Below, one piece after another: positions 25,467 through 56,600 of a stretch of DNA of 64,000 bases (the stretch's first letter is position 1; every line of letters starts with the position of its first letter). The translations under genes were made by a program, and so were the position numbers. The notes beneath the pieces are model-generated. The model had not been told where the DNA came from. It searched no databases and was given only the letters and a program-made list of their open reading frames with translations. Source of the DNA: Streptomyces sp. CBMA152 (lineage in GTDB: Bacteria; Actinomycetota; Actinomycetes; Streptomycetales; Streptomycetaceae); assembly GCF_014596475.1 (NCBI RefSeq), contig NZ_MECJ01000024.1, positions 1 to 64,000 of the forward strand, written 5' to 3'.

Positions 25467-25490
25467 GGCCGGCCCCCGCGGGGGCCGGCC
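25467..25490 (-). terminator. GC-rich hairpin terminator after gene D
   Basis: A perfect 24-bp palindrome whose arm reads GGCCGGCCCCCG. It begins five bases downstream of the gene D stop codon. No T-run follows on the minus strand, which is common for Streptomyces terminators. A folding stem of this strength directly after a stop codon is best read as a terminator or mRNA 3' stabiliser. Confidence 0.7.
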
Positions 25491-25495
25491 GTGGT

Positions 25496-28400
25496 TCAGG
25501 CGCGGCCGAGCCCCTTGTTGATGAAGGCGAAGAGTTCCTCGTCGCTCGCCTCCTGGAGCTGGTCGACGTCGTCGAGCACGTCGTCGGCCGAGCCGGCTCC
25601 GGTGCCGTCCGCGAGGGCCGTCCGCTCCCCCGCGCCCGCCGGATCCCCGCTCTCGTTCCACTTGGAGAGCAGCGACTGGAGCCGCATGGTCACCCGGGCG
25701 CGTACGACGTTGTCGGTGGTACCCCGGTCCAGCGCGGTCTCCAGCTTGTCCAGTTCCTCCAGCAGGGGCGCCCCGCCCGCGGCCGCGTCGGGCACGATCC
25801 CGGCGCGCAGGTAGGCGGCGACGGCAGCCGGCGTCGGGTGGTCGAAGACCAGGCTGGCGGGCAGCTTCAGCCCGCTCACCGCACCGAGGCGGTTGCGCAG
25901 TTCGACCGAGGTGAGCGAGTCGAAGCCCAGCTCCTTGAACGCCCGGCCCGCCTCGACGGCCGCGAGGTCCGCGTGACCGAGGACGGCCGCGACGGCGGTA
26001 CGGACCAGTTCCAGGAGCAGCCGCTCCTGCTCGACCTCGGGCAGCCCGGCGAGCTGTTGCGTGAGGGGCACCCCGCCGGCCAGGTCGTCGGCGGACTCCC
26101 GCTCCGCGCTCTCGATGATCTGCCGGGCCTCCGGCAGTCCGAGCAGAAGCGGCCGGTCACGGTCGGCGGTGAAGGCGAGCGTGAACCGCTTCCAGTCCAT
26201 GTCGACGATCGTCAGGGCCGTCTCGTCGCGGTCCAGCGCGTGCTGGAGCGAGGCGAGGGTGCGCTCGGGCGACATCGTGAGGATGCCGTGGCGACGCATC
26301 CGGTCGCCCGCCGCACTGTCGTCGCCGTCCGCGCTGCCCCAGGGTCCCCAGGCGAGGGAGGTGGCGGGCAGCCCTTCGGTGCGGCGGTACTCGGCGAAAG
26401 CGTCCAGGAAGGCGTTGCCCGGGGCCTGGTTGCCCTGGCCCGGGGCGCCGAACGTGGCGGAGAACGAGGAGAAGAGGACGAACGCGGACAGGTCCAACTC
26501 CCGCGTCAGCTCGTGGAGATGGAGGGTCGCGTCCATCTTGAGGCGCAGCACGGCCTCCACCTGCTCGGGCGTGAGCGTCTCGATGACGCCGTCGTCGATG
26601 ACGCCGGCCGCGTGGATGACGGCGGTCAGCGGGTGCTCGGCGGGTACGGACGCGAGCAGCGCGGTGACGGCGTCGCGGTCGGCGGCGTCGCAGGCGGCGA
26701 TGGTGACCTGAGCGCCCAAGGCGGTCAGTTCGTCGCGCAGTTCGGCGGCACCGGGCGCATCCGGGCCACGGCGACTGGTGAGCAGCAGGTGCTCGGCACC
26801 GTTCTCCGCGAGCCAGCGGGCGACATGCGCACCCAGCGCACCCGTACCACCAGTCACCAAAGTCGTACCGGCGGGACGCCATTCCCGTACGGCGGCGGTG
26901 TCCGCGAGACGCGCACGGACCAGTCGGCGGCCGAGGAGACCGGAGGCCCGGAGGGCCACCTGGTCCTCCGCCCCGTCACCGGCGAGCACGCCCACGAGCC
27001 GGGTCAGCGCCCGGTCGTCGAGGTCGACGGGCAGATCGATCAACCCGCCCCACCGGCCCCCCTGTTCCATGGACGCGACGCGCCCGAGGCCCCAGACGAG
27101 CGCCTGAGCGGGGTCCGTAACCCGCTCGGTGCGGCCGGTGGCGACCGCGCCACGCGTGACACACCACAGCGGTGCGGCGACGTCGGCATCACCGAGGGCC
27201 TGGGACAACGCGAGTTCGCGGGCGAAGGCCCCCTCGCCGCCGAGGGCGAGGAGGGAGAGGACACCACCGGGAGCGGTCTCGGCCGTCTCGGCCTTGAGCA
27301 CGGTGGCGAGAGCGTCACGATCGGCATCGGCGGGGACCACGATCGTACGGACGTCAGCGCCACGCTCACCCAGCGTACGGGCCACAGCCTCGGCCCACTC
27401 AGCAGCAGGACCGGTCGGCGCCTCGGGAGTGACAACCAGCCAAGTACCCGACAGACGCGCGGTCGTGGCCTCGGCCAACGGCTTCCAGGTGACGCGGTAG
27501 CGCCAGCCGTCGACCGTGGACTGCTCGCGGCTCTGCTTGCGCCAGGACGACAGCGCGGGCAGCAGCGCGGCCAGCGACTGGTCCTCGTCGACGTCCAGTT
27601 CGGCAGTCAGCGCTTCAAGGTCCTCGCGCTCGACCGCCTCCCAGAAGCGCGCGTCGATCGCATCGCCCGCCGACACCGCCACAGCCTCGACCGGCGCGGC
27701 CTCCGGCCAGAACCGCTGACCCTGGAAGGCATAGGTGGGCAGGTCCACGCGCCGGGCACCGGTGCCGGAGAAGACGGCGTCCCAGTCGACCTTCACACCA
27801 CGGACATACGCCTCACCCAACGACAGCCAAAAACGCTCCAGACCACCCTCATTACGGCGCAACGAGCCCAGCACAGCCGCCTCGCGGCCCGCGTCCTCGA
27901 CCGTCTCCGCGACACCCACCGTCAGCACCGGATGCGGACTCGACTCGATGAACACACCAAAGCCCTGCTCCAGCAAAGTCCGGGTCGCCTGCTCCAACTC
28001 CACCGTCTGACGCAGATTCCGGAACCAATACCCGGCGTCGAGTTCCGGGCCCTGGATCCACTCGCCGGTCACCGTCGACAGGAACGGCACCTCACCCGCA
28101 CCCGGCTTCACCGGAGCAAGCAGGTCCAGCAACTCCTCACGCAGCAGCTCCACCTGCGCCGAATGCGAGGCGTAATCCACCGCGATACGCCGGGCGCGCA
28201 CGCCCTCGCTCTCGCAGGTGGCGAAGAACTCATCAAGCGCGGCCACCTCACCCGACACCACCACAGAGGAAGGACCGTTCACGGCAGCGACCGAAATACG
28301 GCCATCCCAGCCGGCAATCCGCTCCCGCACGTCAGCAGCCGGAAGCGGCACCGAGATCATCCCGCCCAGACCCGCCAGCACCCGCCCGATCGCCTGCGAA

Positions 28401-30424
28401 CGCAACGCCACCACACGCGCCGCATCCTCCAACGACAAGATCCCCGCCACACACGCAGCAGCAATCTCACCCTGCGAATGCCCGATCACCGCACCCGGCA
28501 CCACACCCGCAGCACGCCACACCTCAGCCAACGACACCATCACCGCGAACAGGGCAGGCTGCACCACATCGACGCGCTCCAACGACGCAGCGCCCTCGAC
28601 GCCGCACAGCACATCGCGCAGCGACCAGCCGGTAAACGGCTCAAGCGCCTTCCCACACTCATCCACCCGCGCAGCAAACACCGGTGAAGAAGCCAGCAGT
28701 TCCTGCGCCATACCCACCCACTGCGACCCCTGACCCGGGAAGACGAAAACCGTCTTGCCCCCGACCACCGAACCGCTCACCACACCCGCAGCCAGGCCGC
28801 CGGAAGCCACCGCCTCCACACCCGCCACGTGATCACCCAGAACCACCGCACGGTGATCCAGAGCAGAGCGCGACGACGCCAACGACCAACCCACATCCAG
28901 CGCACGCACATCACCAGCGCCCGCCAGCCACCCCGACAACCGCTCCGCCTGCGCCCGCAACGCACCCGCACTCTTACCCGACAACACCCACGGCACCACC
29001 GGAGCCTCAGCCGGCTCAACGGCCTCCGCAGCCTCAACCACCGGCGCCTGCTCCACAATCACATGCGCATTCGTCCCACTGAACCCGAACGACGACACAC
29101 CCGCACGACGCACCCGACCCACCTCGGGCCACGGCACACTCTCACCGACCAACGCCACCGCACCCGACTCCCAATCCACATGCGGAGACGGCGAATCCAG
29201 GTGCAGGCTCTTCGGCACGACACCGTGCTGCATCGCCAGCACCATCTTCATGACACCCGCGACACCCGCCGCCGCCTGCGTATGACCGATGTTCGACTTG
29301 ACCGACCCCAACAGAAGGGGCTGGTCAGCCGGACGGTCCTGCCCGTAAGTGGCGATCAGGGCCTGCGCCTCGATCGGGTCGCCGAGGCTGGTGCCGGTGC
29401 CGTGGGCCTCGACCACGTCCACCTGGTCGGCGGAGAGCCGGGCGTTGGCGAGAGCCTGGCGGATCACCCGCTGCTGGGACGGGCCGTTCGGAGCGGTGAG
29501 ACCGTTGCTCGCGCCGTCCTGGTTGACGGCCGAGCCGCGCAACACGCCCAGCACCGGACGACCGTTCTTCCGGGCGTCGGAAAGCCGCTCCAGGAGGAGG
29601 ACGCCGACACCCTCCGCCGGGCCGAACCCGTCGGCGTCGGCCGAGAACGCCTTGCAGCGCCCGTCCGCGGACAGTCCGCGCTGGCGGCTGAACTCGACGA
29701 AGAGGCCCGGTGTCGACATCACATGCACACCGCCGGCCAGCGCCATCGTGCACTCGCCGTTGCGCAGGGCCTGCGCCGCGAGGTGCAGGGCGACCAGCGA
29801 GGCCGAGCACGCGGTGTCGACGGTGACCGCCGGGCCTTCGAGACCGAACGTGTACGACAGGCGGCCGGACATGACGCTGGCCGCGTTGCCGGTGCCCAGG
29901 TGCCCGGCGTAGTCCTCGGCCGCCTCCAGGAGCGGGGTGAGGTAGTCCGAGCCGTTGATGCCGACGAAGACACCGGACTGGCTGCCGCGCAGGGCCGACG
30001 GGTCGATCCCGGCCCGCTCGAACGCCTCCCACGACGTCTCCAGCAGGAGACGCTGCTGCGGGTCCATCGCCATCGCCTCACGCGGCGAGATCCCGAAGAA
30101 CCCGGCGTCGAACACGGACGCCGTATCGAGGAAGCCGCCCTCCCGGGTGATCGACGTGCCGTGCTCGTCGGGGTCGTCCGAGAAGAGGTTGTCGAGGTCC
30201 CAGCCGCGGTCGGCGGGGAATTCGGTGAGGGCGTCACCGCCCGCGCGCAGCAATTCCCAGAATTCCTCCGGCGTCCGCACGCCCCCGGGGAAGCGGCAGC
30301 TCATCGCCGTGATGGCAATGGGCTCGTGAGCCTGGCTCTCGATCTCCCGCAACCGTCCGTATGCCTCGTCGAGATCCGTCGTGACCTTCTTGAGGTACTC
30401 GCGGAGCTTTGCTTCGTTCGCCAC
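25496..30424 (-). CDS. Single-module type I PKS, gene D, methylmalonyl-type AT and defective KR
   Basis: A 1642-residue KS-AT-KR-ACP protein. It starts at GTG 30422-30424, with AGGAAG five bases upstream. Docking helix 1-34 (MANEAKLREYLKKVTTDL); KS 35-455 with Cys206 in DTACSAS (neighbours have DTACSSS); AT from about 558 with GHSQGE near 647 and YASH near 750, the methylmalonyl-CoA signature and the only one in the window; KR from about 1186 with TGGTGALGAH; ACP 1472-1542 (GFDSL); C-terminal docking tail ending SDDELFAFINKGLGRA. The KR active site reads GNQAPGN: residue 1333 is Gln (codon at 26426-26428) where the catalytic Tyr belongs. The module should therefore add a methyl-branched unit and leave the beta-ketone unreduced. 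The late-KS to post-AT segment has codon usage unlike the rest of the gene, suggesting a swapped AT. The gene is followed at once by a GC hairpin. Confidence 0.97.
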   Translation of the reverse strand: MANEAKLREYLKKVTTDLDEAYGRLREIESQAHEPIAITAMSCRFPGGVRTPEEFWELLRAGGDALTEFPADRGWDLDNLFSDDPDEHGTSITREGGFLDTASVFDAGFFGISPREAMAMDPQQRLLLETSWEAFERAGIDPSALRGSQSGVFVGINGSDYLTPLLEAAEDYAGHLGTGNAASVMSGRLSYTFGLEGPAVTVDTACSASLVALHLAAQALRNGECTMALAGGVHVMSTPGLFVEFSRQRGLSADGRCKAFSADADGFGPAEGVGVLLLERLSDARKNGRPVLGVLRGSAVNQDGASNGLTAPNGPSQQRVIRQALANARLSADQVDVVEAHGTGTSLGDPIEAQALIATYGQDRPADQPLLLGSVKSNIGHTQAAAGVAGVMKMVLAMQHGVVPKSLHLDSPSPHVDWESGAVALVGESVPWPEVGRVRRAGVSSFGFSGTNAHVIVEQAPVVEAAEAVEPAEAPVVPWVLSGKSAGALRAQAERLSGWLAGAGDVRALDVGWSLASSRSALDHRAVVLGDHVAGVEAVASGGLAAGVVSGSVVGGKTVFVFPGQGSQWVGMAQELLASSPVFAARVDECGKALEPFTGWSLRDVLCGVEGAASLERVDVVQPALFAVMVSLAEVWRAAGVVPGAVIGHSQGEIAAACVAGILSLEDAARVVALRSQAIGRVLAGLGGMISVPLPAADVRERIAGWDGRISVAAVNGPSSVVVSGEVAALDEFFATCESEGVRARRIAVDYASHSAQVELLREELLDLLAPVKPGAGEVPFLSTVTGEWIQGPELDAGYWFRNLRQTVELEQATRTLLEQGFGVFIESSPHPVLTVGVAETVEDAGREAAVLGSLRRNEGGLERFWLSLGEAYVRGVKVDWDAVFSGTGARRVDLPTYAFQGQRFWPEAAPVEAVAVSAGDAIDARFWEAVEREDLEALTAELDVDEDQSLAALLPALSSWRKQSREQSTVDGWRYRVTWKPLAEATTARLSGTWLVVTPEAPTGPAAEWAEAVARTLGERGADVRTIVVPADADRDALATVLKAETAETAPGGVLSLLALGGEGAFARELALSQALGDADVAAPLWCVTRGAVATGRTERVTDPAQALVWGLGRVASMEQGGRWGGLIDLPVDLDDRALTRLVGVLAGDGAEDQVALRASGLLGRRLVRARLADTAAVREWRPAGTTLVTGGTGALGAHVARWLAENGAEHLLLTSRRGPDAPGAAELRDELTALGAQVTIAACDAADRDAVTALLASVPAEHPLTAVIHAAGVIDDGVIETLTPEQVEAVLRLKMDATLHLHELTRELDLSAFVLFSSFSATFGAPGQGNQAPGNAFLDAFAEYRRTEGLPATSLAWGPWGSADGDDSAAGDRMRRHGILTMSPERTLASLQHALDRDETALTIVDMDWKRFTLAFTADRDRPLLLGLPEARQIIESAERESADDLAGGVPLTQQLAGLPEVEQERLLLELVRTAVAAVLGHADLAAVEAGRAFKELGFDSLTSVELRNRLGAVSGLKLPASLVFDHPTPAAVAAYLRAGIVPDAAAGGAPLLEELDKLETALDRGTTDNVVRARVTMRLQSLLSKWNESGDPAGAGERTALADGTGAGSADDVLDDVDQLQEASDEELFAFINKGLGRA
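25800..30322 (-). other. Module D: KS-AT(methylmalonyl)-KR(Tyr to Gln)-ACP
   Basis: The AT has GHSQGEIAAACVAG and VDYASHS, the methylmalonyl signature. The KR has an NADPH motif, a VIDDG motif and the Lys (LRLKMD) and Ser (VLFSSFS) of the catalytic set, but Gln replaces the catalytic Tyr. It is predicted to leave an alpha-methyl branch from its own extender and a ketone from the previous unit. Confidence 0.85.
27780..29340 (-). other. Codon-usage island covering the gene D AT domain
   Basis: From the post-AT linker to the last third of the KS, the coding strand uses more T-ending and G/T-rich codons (GTG, GGT, TTG) than the flanking gene D sequence. The block exactly contains the methylmalonyl-type AT. 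Boundaries are judged by eye. It looks like an AT region exchanged from another PKS gene. Confidence 0.5.
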
Positions 30425-30429
30425 TGACG

Positions 30430-30435
30430 CTTCCT
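30430..30435 (-). promoter_or_regulatory. Ribosome binding site of gene D
   Basis: AGGAAG lies five bases before the GTG start at 30422-30424, inside the 98-bp gap after the gene C stop. Nothing else notable was seen in that gap. Confidence 0.55.
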
Positions 30436-30522
30436 ATTCGCCTGATCGAGATCGTGGAGGTATTCGCACGTGCTCGGAATGTCTCGGGTCTCAGAACTCT
30501 GGGGCCGGGGTGCCGGATCGGC

Positions 30523-50655
<20,133 letters not shown>

Positions 50656-50661
50656 CACTTA

Positions 50662-50665
50662 CTCC
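50662..50665 (-). promoter_or_regulatory. Ribosome binding site that decides the gene C start
   Basis: GGAG is followed by TAAGTGATG. It lies six bases before the ATG at 50655 and only three before the GTG at 50658, favouring the ATG. It sits in the 21-bp gap after the gene B stop, so translation of C is probably coupled to that of B. Confidence 0.6.
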
Positions 50666-50679
50666 GCACTTCGGGCACG

Positions 50680-53600
50680 TCAGGAACGGTTGCTGTCGTC
50701 GAGGTCGTTGCTGTCGGCGCCGTCGAGCGCCAGGTCGAGAAGGTCCTGGAGGTCCATCGTGTCGATGGACTCCCCTTCGTCGGCGGGACCTGTGGGGGGT
50801 GTGGGGGAATCGGGACCGGCGAGCCGGAGCAGGGTGTCCAGCAGCCCGGCCTCGCGGATCCGGCCCAGCGGGATGGTCGCGAGCGTGCGGCGCAGCTCGG
50901 CGTCCTGGGGGTCGGTGTCCACACCGGGGGCGGTGGGGGCTCCGGTGCCCGCGGGGAAGAGGATCTGCGCCAAGTGCCGGGCCAGGGCGGTCGGGTTGGG
51001 ATAGTCGAAGACCAGGCTGGAGGCGAGTCGCAGGCCGCACGCCGCACCCAGGCGGTTGCGCAGCTCGACCGCGGTCAGCGAGTCGAAGCCGAGGTCCTTG
51101 AAGGCCCGGTCGGCGGCGACCGCGTCGGCCGAGGTGTGGCCGAGGGCGGCTGCCGCGTGTTCGCGCACGAGGTCGAGCAGGGCCGCCTGGCGGTCGTCGC
51201 CGGTCAGCTCGTTGAGCCGCTGGAGTGCGGCCGGGGAGCCGTCGGCGGCCGGTCCCTGGGCGGCGGGCGCGTCGCCGCGCAGGGCGTCCCGCACCTCCGG
51301 CAGGTCACCGATGAGCGGACGGGGCCGGGCGGCGGCGAACACGGGCGCGAACCGGGCCCAGTCGACGTCGGCGACGGTCAGTGCCGCGTCCTTCCCCGCC
51401 ACCGCGTGCCCGAGGGCCAGCAGGTTCGTCGCCGGGTCCATGGGCGGCAGCCCGCGGCGGCGCAGTTGCTCCTCCGCGTCGCCTTCGGTCGCCATCCCGC
51501 CGTCCGCCCAGGGGCCCCAGGCGAGGGCCGTGGCGGTGAGGCCGCGGGCCCTGCGCCGTTCGGCGAGGGTGTCGAGGAAGGCGTTGGCCGCTGCGTAGGC
51601 GCCCTGGCCGCCACTGCCCCAGACACCGGCGATGGAGGAGAAGAGGACGAACGCGTCGAGGGAGTCGGGCGCGTCGAACAGCGCGTCGAGGTGGACGGCC
51701 CCGGCGGTCTTCGCGGCCACGACGTGGGCGAATCCGGGCAGGTCCGTGCCGGTGCCGGGCGGCTGCGAAACGCCGGCCGCGTGCACCACGGCGCGTACCG
51801 GGGTGCCGTCGGCGGCCAGCCGCGCGACAAGTGCCTCAAGCGCGGTCCGGTCGGCGACGTCGCAGGCCGCGAAGGTCACGGTGGTGCCCAGCGCGGACAG
51901 CTCCGCCTCGGTCTCGGCCGCGCCGGGCGCGTCCGGCCCGCGTCGGCTGACCAGGACCACCTGCTCCGCGCCGTGCGTGGCGAGCCAGCGGGCGACATGC
52001 CCGCCGAGCGCGCCCGTGCCGCCGGTGACGAGTACGGTGCCGCGCGGGGTCCAGGCCGCGGTACGTGCCCCCTGAGGCGCGACGCGCACCAGGCGCCGTA
52101 CGAGCGTGCCCGAGGCACGGATCGCCAGCTGGTCCTCGTCGCCGCTTCCGGCGAGCACGGCGAGCAGCCGGTCCACGGCCCGCTCGTCGGCGGAGCCGGG
52201 CAGGTCGACGAGTCCGCCCCAGCGATCGGGGTGCTCCAGCGCGAACGTCCGGCCCAGGCCCCAGGTCTGTGCCTGCGCGGCCCCGTCCAGTTCGTCGGAC
52301 GCGACGGCTGCGACGGCGTCACGGGTGACACACCACAGCGGTGCCTCGATACCCCTGCCCGCCTCGGCGAGCACGGAGGTCAGGGTCGAGCCGAGGGCGA
52401 GGCCGACGGGGACGCCGGGGTGCTCGGGGTGCGCGCGTTCGTCCAGCGCCAGCAGCGACAGGACGCCGGCCGTCGACGCGCGCGTCGCCTCGTCCACGTG
52501 CTCGGCCAGGCGTGCGCCCAGCGCCGCCGGATCGCTGTCGGCGGTGTCGAGGACGAGCGGTACGAGCCGGGCGCCGCCCGCCTCCAGACGTGCGGTCAGC
52601 GTACGGACCCAGGGGTCGTCCGCGTACGGCGCCGGCAGGGCCACCAGCCAGGTACCCAGCGGCGTACCCCGGTCGGCCCCGGTCCACGGCTGCCAGACGA
52701 TCCGGTAGCGCCGGGCGTCCGCCTGCGACCGCGACCGCTGGTTGTGCCGCCACAGCGACAGGGCGGGCAGCACGGCGCTGAGCGGCTGATCACCGTCCAG
52801 CTCCGGCCCGCCGTCCAGCGACGCGAGATCCTCGCGCTCGACCGCGTCCCAGAACCGGGCGTCCACCTCACTGCCGCCGAGCTCGGCCCCGGCGGTGCGC
52901 GGGGCGGCGGAGGCCTCGGGCCAGTAGCGCTGGCGCTGGAAGGCGTACGTCGGCAGATCGACGCGGCGGGCGCCGGTACCGGTGAAGTACGCCTGCCAGT
53001 CGACCGTGACGCCGTGCGTGTGGGCCTGGGCGAGCGCGGTGGTCACCGTCTCGGCCTCGGGGCGGTTCTTACGGAGTACCGGTACGAAGGTCGCGTCCTC
53101 GGTGACGCATTCCTGCGCCATGGCGGAGAGGACTCCGTCGGGGCCGAGTTCGAGGTAGGTGGTCACACCGGCGGCTTCGAGGGATCGGATGCCGTCGAGG
53201 AAGCGAACGGCCTCGCGGACGTGGCGTACCCAGAAGTCGGGGGACGACATCTCGTCGGAGACCAGAGCGCCGGTCAGGTTGGAGACGACCGGGATACGCG
53301 GGGACTCGTACGACAGCCCCTCGGCAACCTTGCGGAAGTCGGCGAGCATACCGTCCATGTGCGGTGAGTGGAAGGCGTGACTGACCGTCAGCTGCTTGGA
53401 CTTGCGGTCCGCGAAGTGCGCCACGATCTCCTGCGCGGCGTCCTCGTCACCGGCGATGACCACCGACTGCGGACCATTGATGGCGGCGATGGACACACCA
53501 TCGGTGAGATGCGGCAGCACCTCGTCCTCCGACGCCTGCACCGCAATCATCACACCACCGGCGGGCAGCGCCTGCATCAACCTGCCACGAGCAGCGACCA

Positions 53601-56600
53601 GTTCACAGGCATCCTCCAGCGAGAACACCCCGGCCACATGCGCCGCAGCGATCTCACCAATGGAATGCCCCGCCAGGAAGTCCGGCTTCACACCCCACGA
53701 CTCCACCAGACGGAACAACGCCACCTCGACCGCGAACAACGCAGGCTGAGTGAACTCCGTACGATCCAGCGCCTCAGCATCCGAACCGAACAGCACATCC
53801 TTCAGCGGCAGTTCCAGGCGCGAACACACCGCGTCCAACGCCTCCGCGAAAACGGGATACGCGTCATACAGCTCACGCCCCATCCCCAGCCGCTGACTCC
53901 CCTGACCCGTGAACAGGAACGCCAGACCGCCGTTGGCCACCGTCCCCTGTGTCAGGCCCGGTGCCTCCGCACCGGCCGCCAGTGCCGCGAGGGCACGCTT
54001 CAGGCCCTCGAAGTCGCCGTCTCCCTCGTGCCCGTCGGCGACGATCGCGGCGCGGTGGCCGAGACCCGTACGACCGGTCGCCAACGAGTACGCGAGGTCG
54101 ACCGGCCGGGGGCCGTCCTCGGCTTCGAGCACGGACAGGAGCTGCCCGGCCTGGGCGCGAAGAGCCTCGGGGGTCTTCGCCGAGAGGACGTACGGGAGGG
54201 CGCCGGGCGCCGTGTCGTCGGCCGGAGCCGTCTCCACCGCCTCGGGGGCCTGCTCGATGATCGTGTGGGCGTTGGTACCGCTGATGCCGAAGGACGACAC
54301 ACCCGCTCGCCACGGCCGCTCGGTGACCGGCCACGGCGCCGCCTCCGTCAGGAGGGCCACCTCGCCGACCGACCAGTCGACGTGGGGCGACGGCGCGTCG
54401 ACGTGCAGGGTCTGCGGGAGCACCCCGTGCCGCATCGCGAGGACCATCTTGATGATGCCCGCCACGCCCGCGGCGGCCTGCGTGTGACCGATGTTCGACT
54501 TGATCGAGCCGAGCAGCAGCGGCTGGTCAGAAGGCCGGTCCTGACCGTACGTGGCCAACAGCGCCTGCGCCTCGATCGGGTCACCCAGCTTCGTACCCGT
54601 ACCGTGCGCCTCCACCACATCCACGTCCGCAGCCGACAGACCCGCACTCGCCAGAGCCGCACGGATCACCCGCTGCTGCGACGGACCATTCGGAGCCGTC
54701 AGACCGTTGCTCGCACCATCCTGGTTGATCGCCGAACCACAGACCACCGCCAGCACCGGGTGACCGTTCTTCCGCGCGTCCGACAGCCGCTCGACGAGCA
54801 GCATGCCGACACCCTCACCCCAACCCGTACCGTCCGCCGCAGCGGCGAACGCCTTGCAGCGTCCGTCGGGTGAGAGACCGCCCTGGTGGCTGAACTCGCT
54901 GAAGGTGCCCGGGGTCGACATCACGGTCACGCCGCCTGCGAGCGCCATCGAGCACTCACCGTTGCGCAGCGCCTGGATCGCCCAGTGCAACGCGACCAGC
55001 GAGGATGAGCAGGCCGTGTCGACCGTGACCGCCGGACCCTCCAGGCCCAGCGCGTAGGAGACCCGGCCGGAGAGGACGCTGCCCGCGTTGCCGGTCATCA
55101 CATGGCCGAGGACACCGTCCGCGCCGGCCTGCTCCAGCTGGGCGTCGTAGCCGCTGTAGGAGGCGCCGACGAACACCCCGGCCCGGCTGCCGCGCAGGGC
55201 GGACGGGGCGATGCCCGCGCGCTCGATCACCTCCCAGGAGGTTTCGAGCAGCAGTCGCTGCTGCGGGTCCATCGCCAGGGCCTCGCGGGGCGAGATCCCG
55301 AAGAAGTCGGCGTCGAAGGCGTCGGCGTCGTAGAGGAAGCCGCCCTCGAAGGCCGGGCCGTCACCGTCGCCGTCGCCGTACAGCTCGTCGGTGTCCCAGC
55401 CCCGGTTGCCGGGCAGGCCGGAGATCGCGTCGCCGCCGTTCGCGACGAGCCGCCACAGCTCCTCGGGGGTGCGGACACCGCCGGGGTAGCGGCAGCTCAT
55501 GGCCACAATCGCGATCGGGTCGTCGGCCGGGACGACGCCCGCGGGCGCGGCGTGCGCGTCCTCGGCCGTTTCCCGTGGGTCGCCGAGGAGTTCGGCGCGC
55601 AGGTGCCGTACGAGCGCGGCGGGCGAGGGGTGATCGAAGACCAGGGACGTCGCCAGCCGCAGACCGGTGACGGCGCCGAGGCGGTTGCGCAGTTCGACGG
55701 CGGTCAGCGAGTCGAATCCGAGATCCTTGAACGCCCGCTCGGGATCGACGCGTTCGGCCGAGGCGTGGCCGAGTACGGACGCGACCTGGGTGCGTACGAG
55801 GTCGAGGAGCGCCCGGTCCTGCTCGGGGGCGGCGAGGCGGTGCAGCCGCTCGGCCAGCGGGGTGCCGCCGTCCGTGCGGGTGTGCGCGGTCCGCCGGCCG
55901 CCCGTTCCGAGGAGCGCCCGGAAGACGGGGGCGACCGGGCCGGGGCCCGCGGCGGTGCGCAGCCCGGCGAGGTCGAGGCGGGCCGGGACGAGGAGGGGCC
56001 GGCCGGCGGCGAGGGCCGTGTCGAGCAGGGCCATGCCCTCGGCGGCCGACAGGGCGCCCATGCCGTGCTGTTCCATGCGGCGCAGCTGGGCCGCGTCGAG
56101 TCCGCCGGTCATGCCGCTGGCGTCGGCCCACAGTCCCCAGGCGAGGGAGGTGGCGGGCAGGTCCCGGGCGTGGCGGTGCTGGGCGAGGGCGTCCAGAGTG
56201 ACGTTGGCGGCGGCGTAGTTGCCCTGGCCCGCGCTGCCGAGGGTGCCCGCGATCGCGGAGAAAAGCACGAAGGCGCTCAGGGGCAGCTCTCGGGTCAGTT
56301 CGTGCAGGTGCAGGGCCGCGTCGGCCTTCGGCCGCAGGACGGCGTCGAGGCGGTCCGGGGTGAGGGAGGCGATCATGCCGTCGTCGAGGACGCCCGCCGT
56401 GTGGACGACCGCGGTCAGCGGGTGCTCGGCGGGAACGGCGGCGAGGACGGCGGCCAGGGCGTCCCGGTCCGCCGCGTCGCAGGCGGCCCAGGTGACCTCG
56501 GCGCCCAACTCGGCGAGTTCGGCGCCGCGTTCGGCGGCGCCCGGGGCGCCGCCGCCCCGGCGGCTCAGGAGCAGCAGGTGGCGGACGCCGTGGACGGTGA

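Larger units (their letters stand above)
25166..25495. promoter_or_regulatory. D/E intergenic region, the only long non-coding stretch
   Basis: These 330 bp lie between the stop of gene D and the start of gene E. The half next to gene E is visibly richer in A and T than the surrounding coding DNA. Reading toward gene E it holds a GC hairpin directly after the D stop, a long hairpin with 10-bp arms, three CCCCTNN-type direct repeats, and a cluster of GGAAT/ATTCC half-sites. I see no confident -35/-10 pair. TGTATT occurs twice on the minus strand between 25226 and 25243, which could serve as a -10 element. The likely role is termination after D and fresh initiation of E. Confidence 0.6.

Noticed and set aside
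25491..25814. Short plus-strand frames near the end of gene D
   Set aside because: They are mirror frames of the ACP and docking tail of gene D, have no ribosome binding site and encode Ser/Ala/Arg-rich low-complexity peptides.
30425..30522. Possible promoter in the C/D gap
   Set aside because: Only 98 bp, with a ribosome binding site but no convincing -10/-35 pair or hairpin. Read-through from gene C is simpler.
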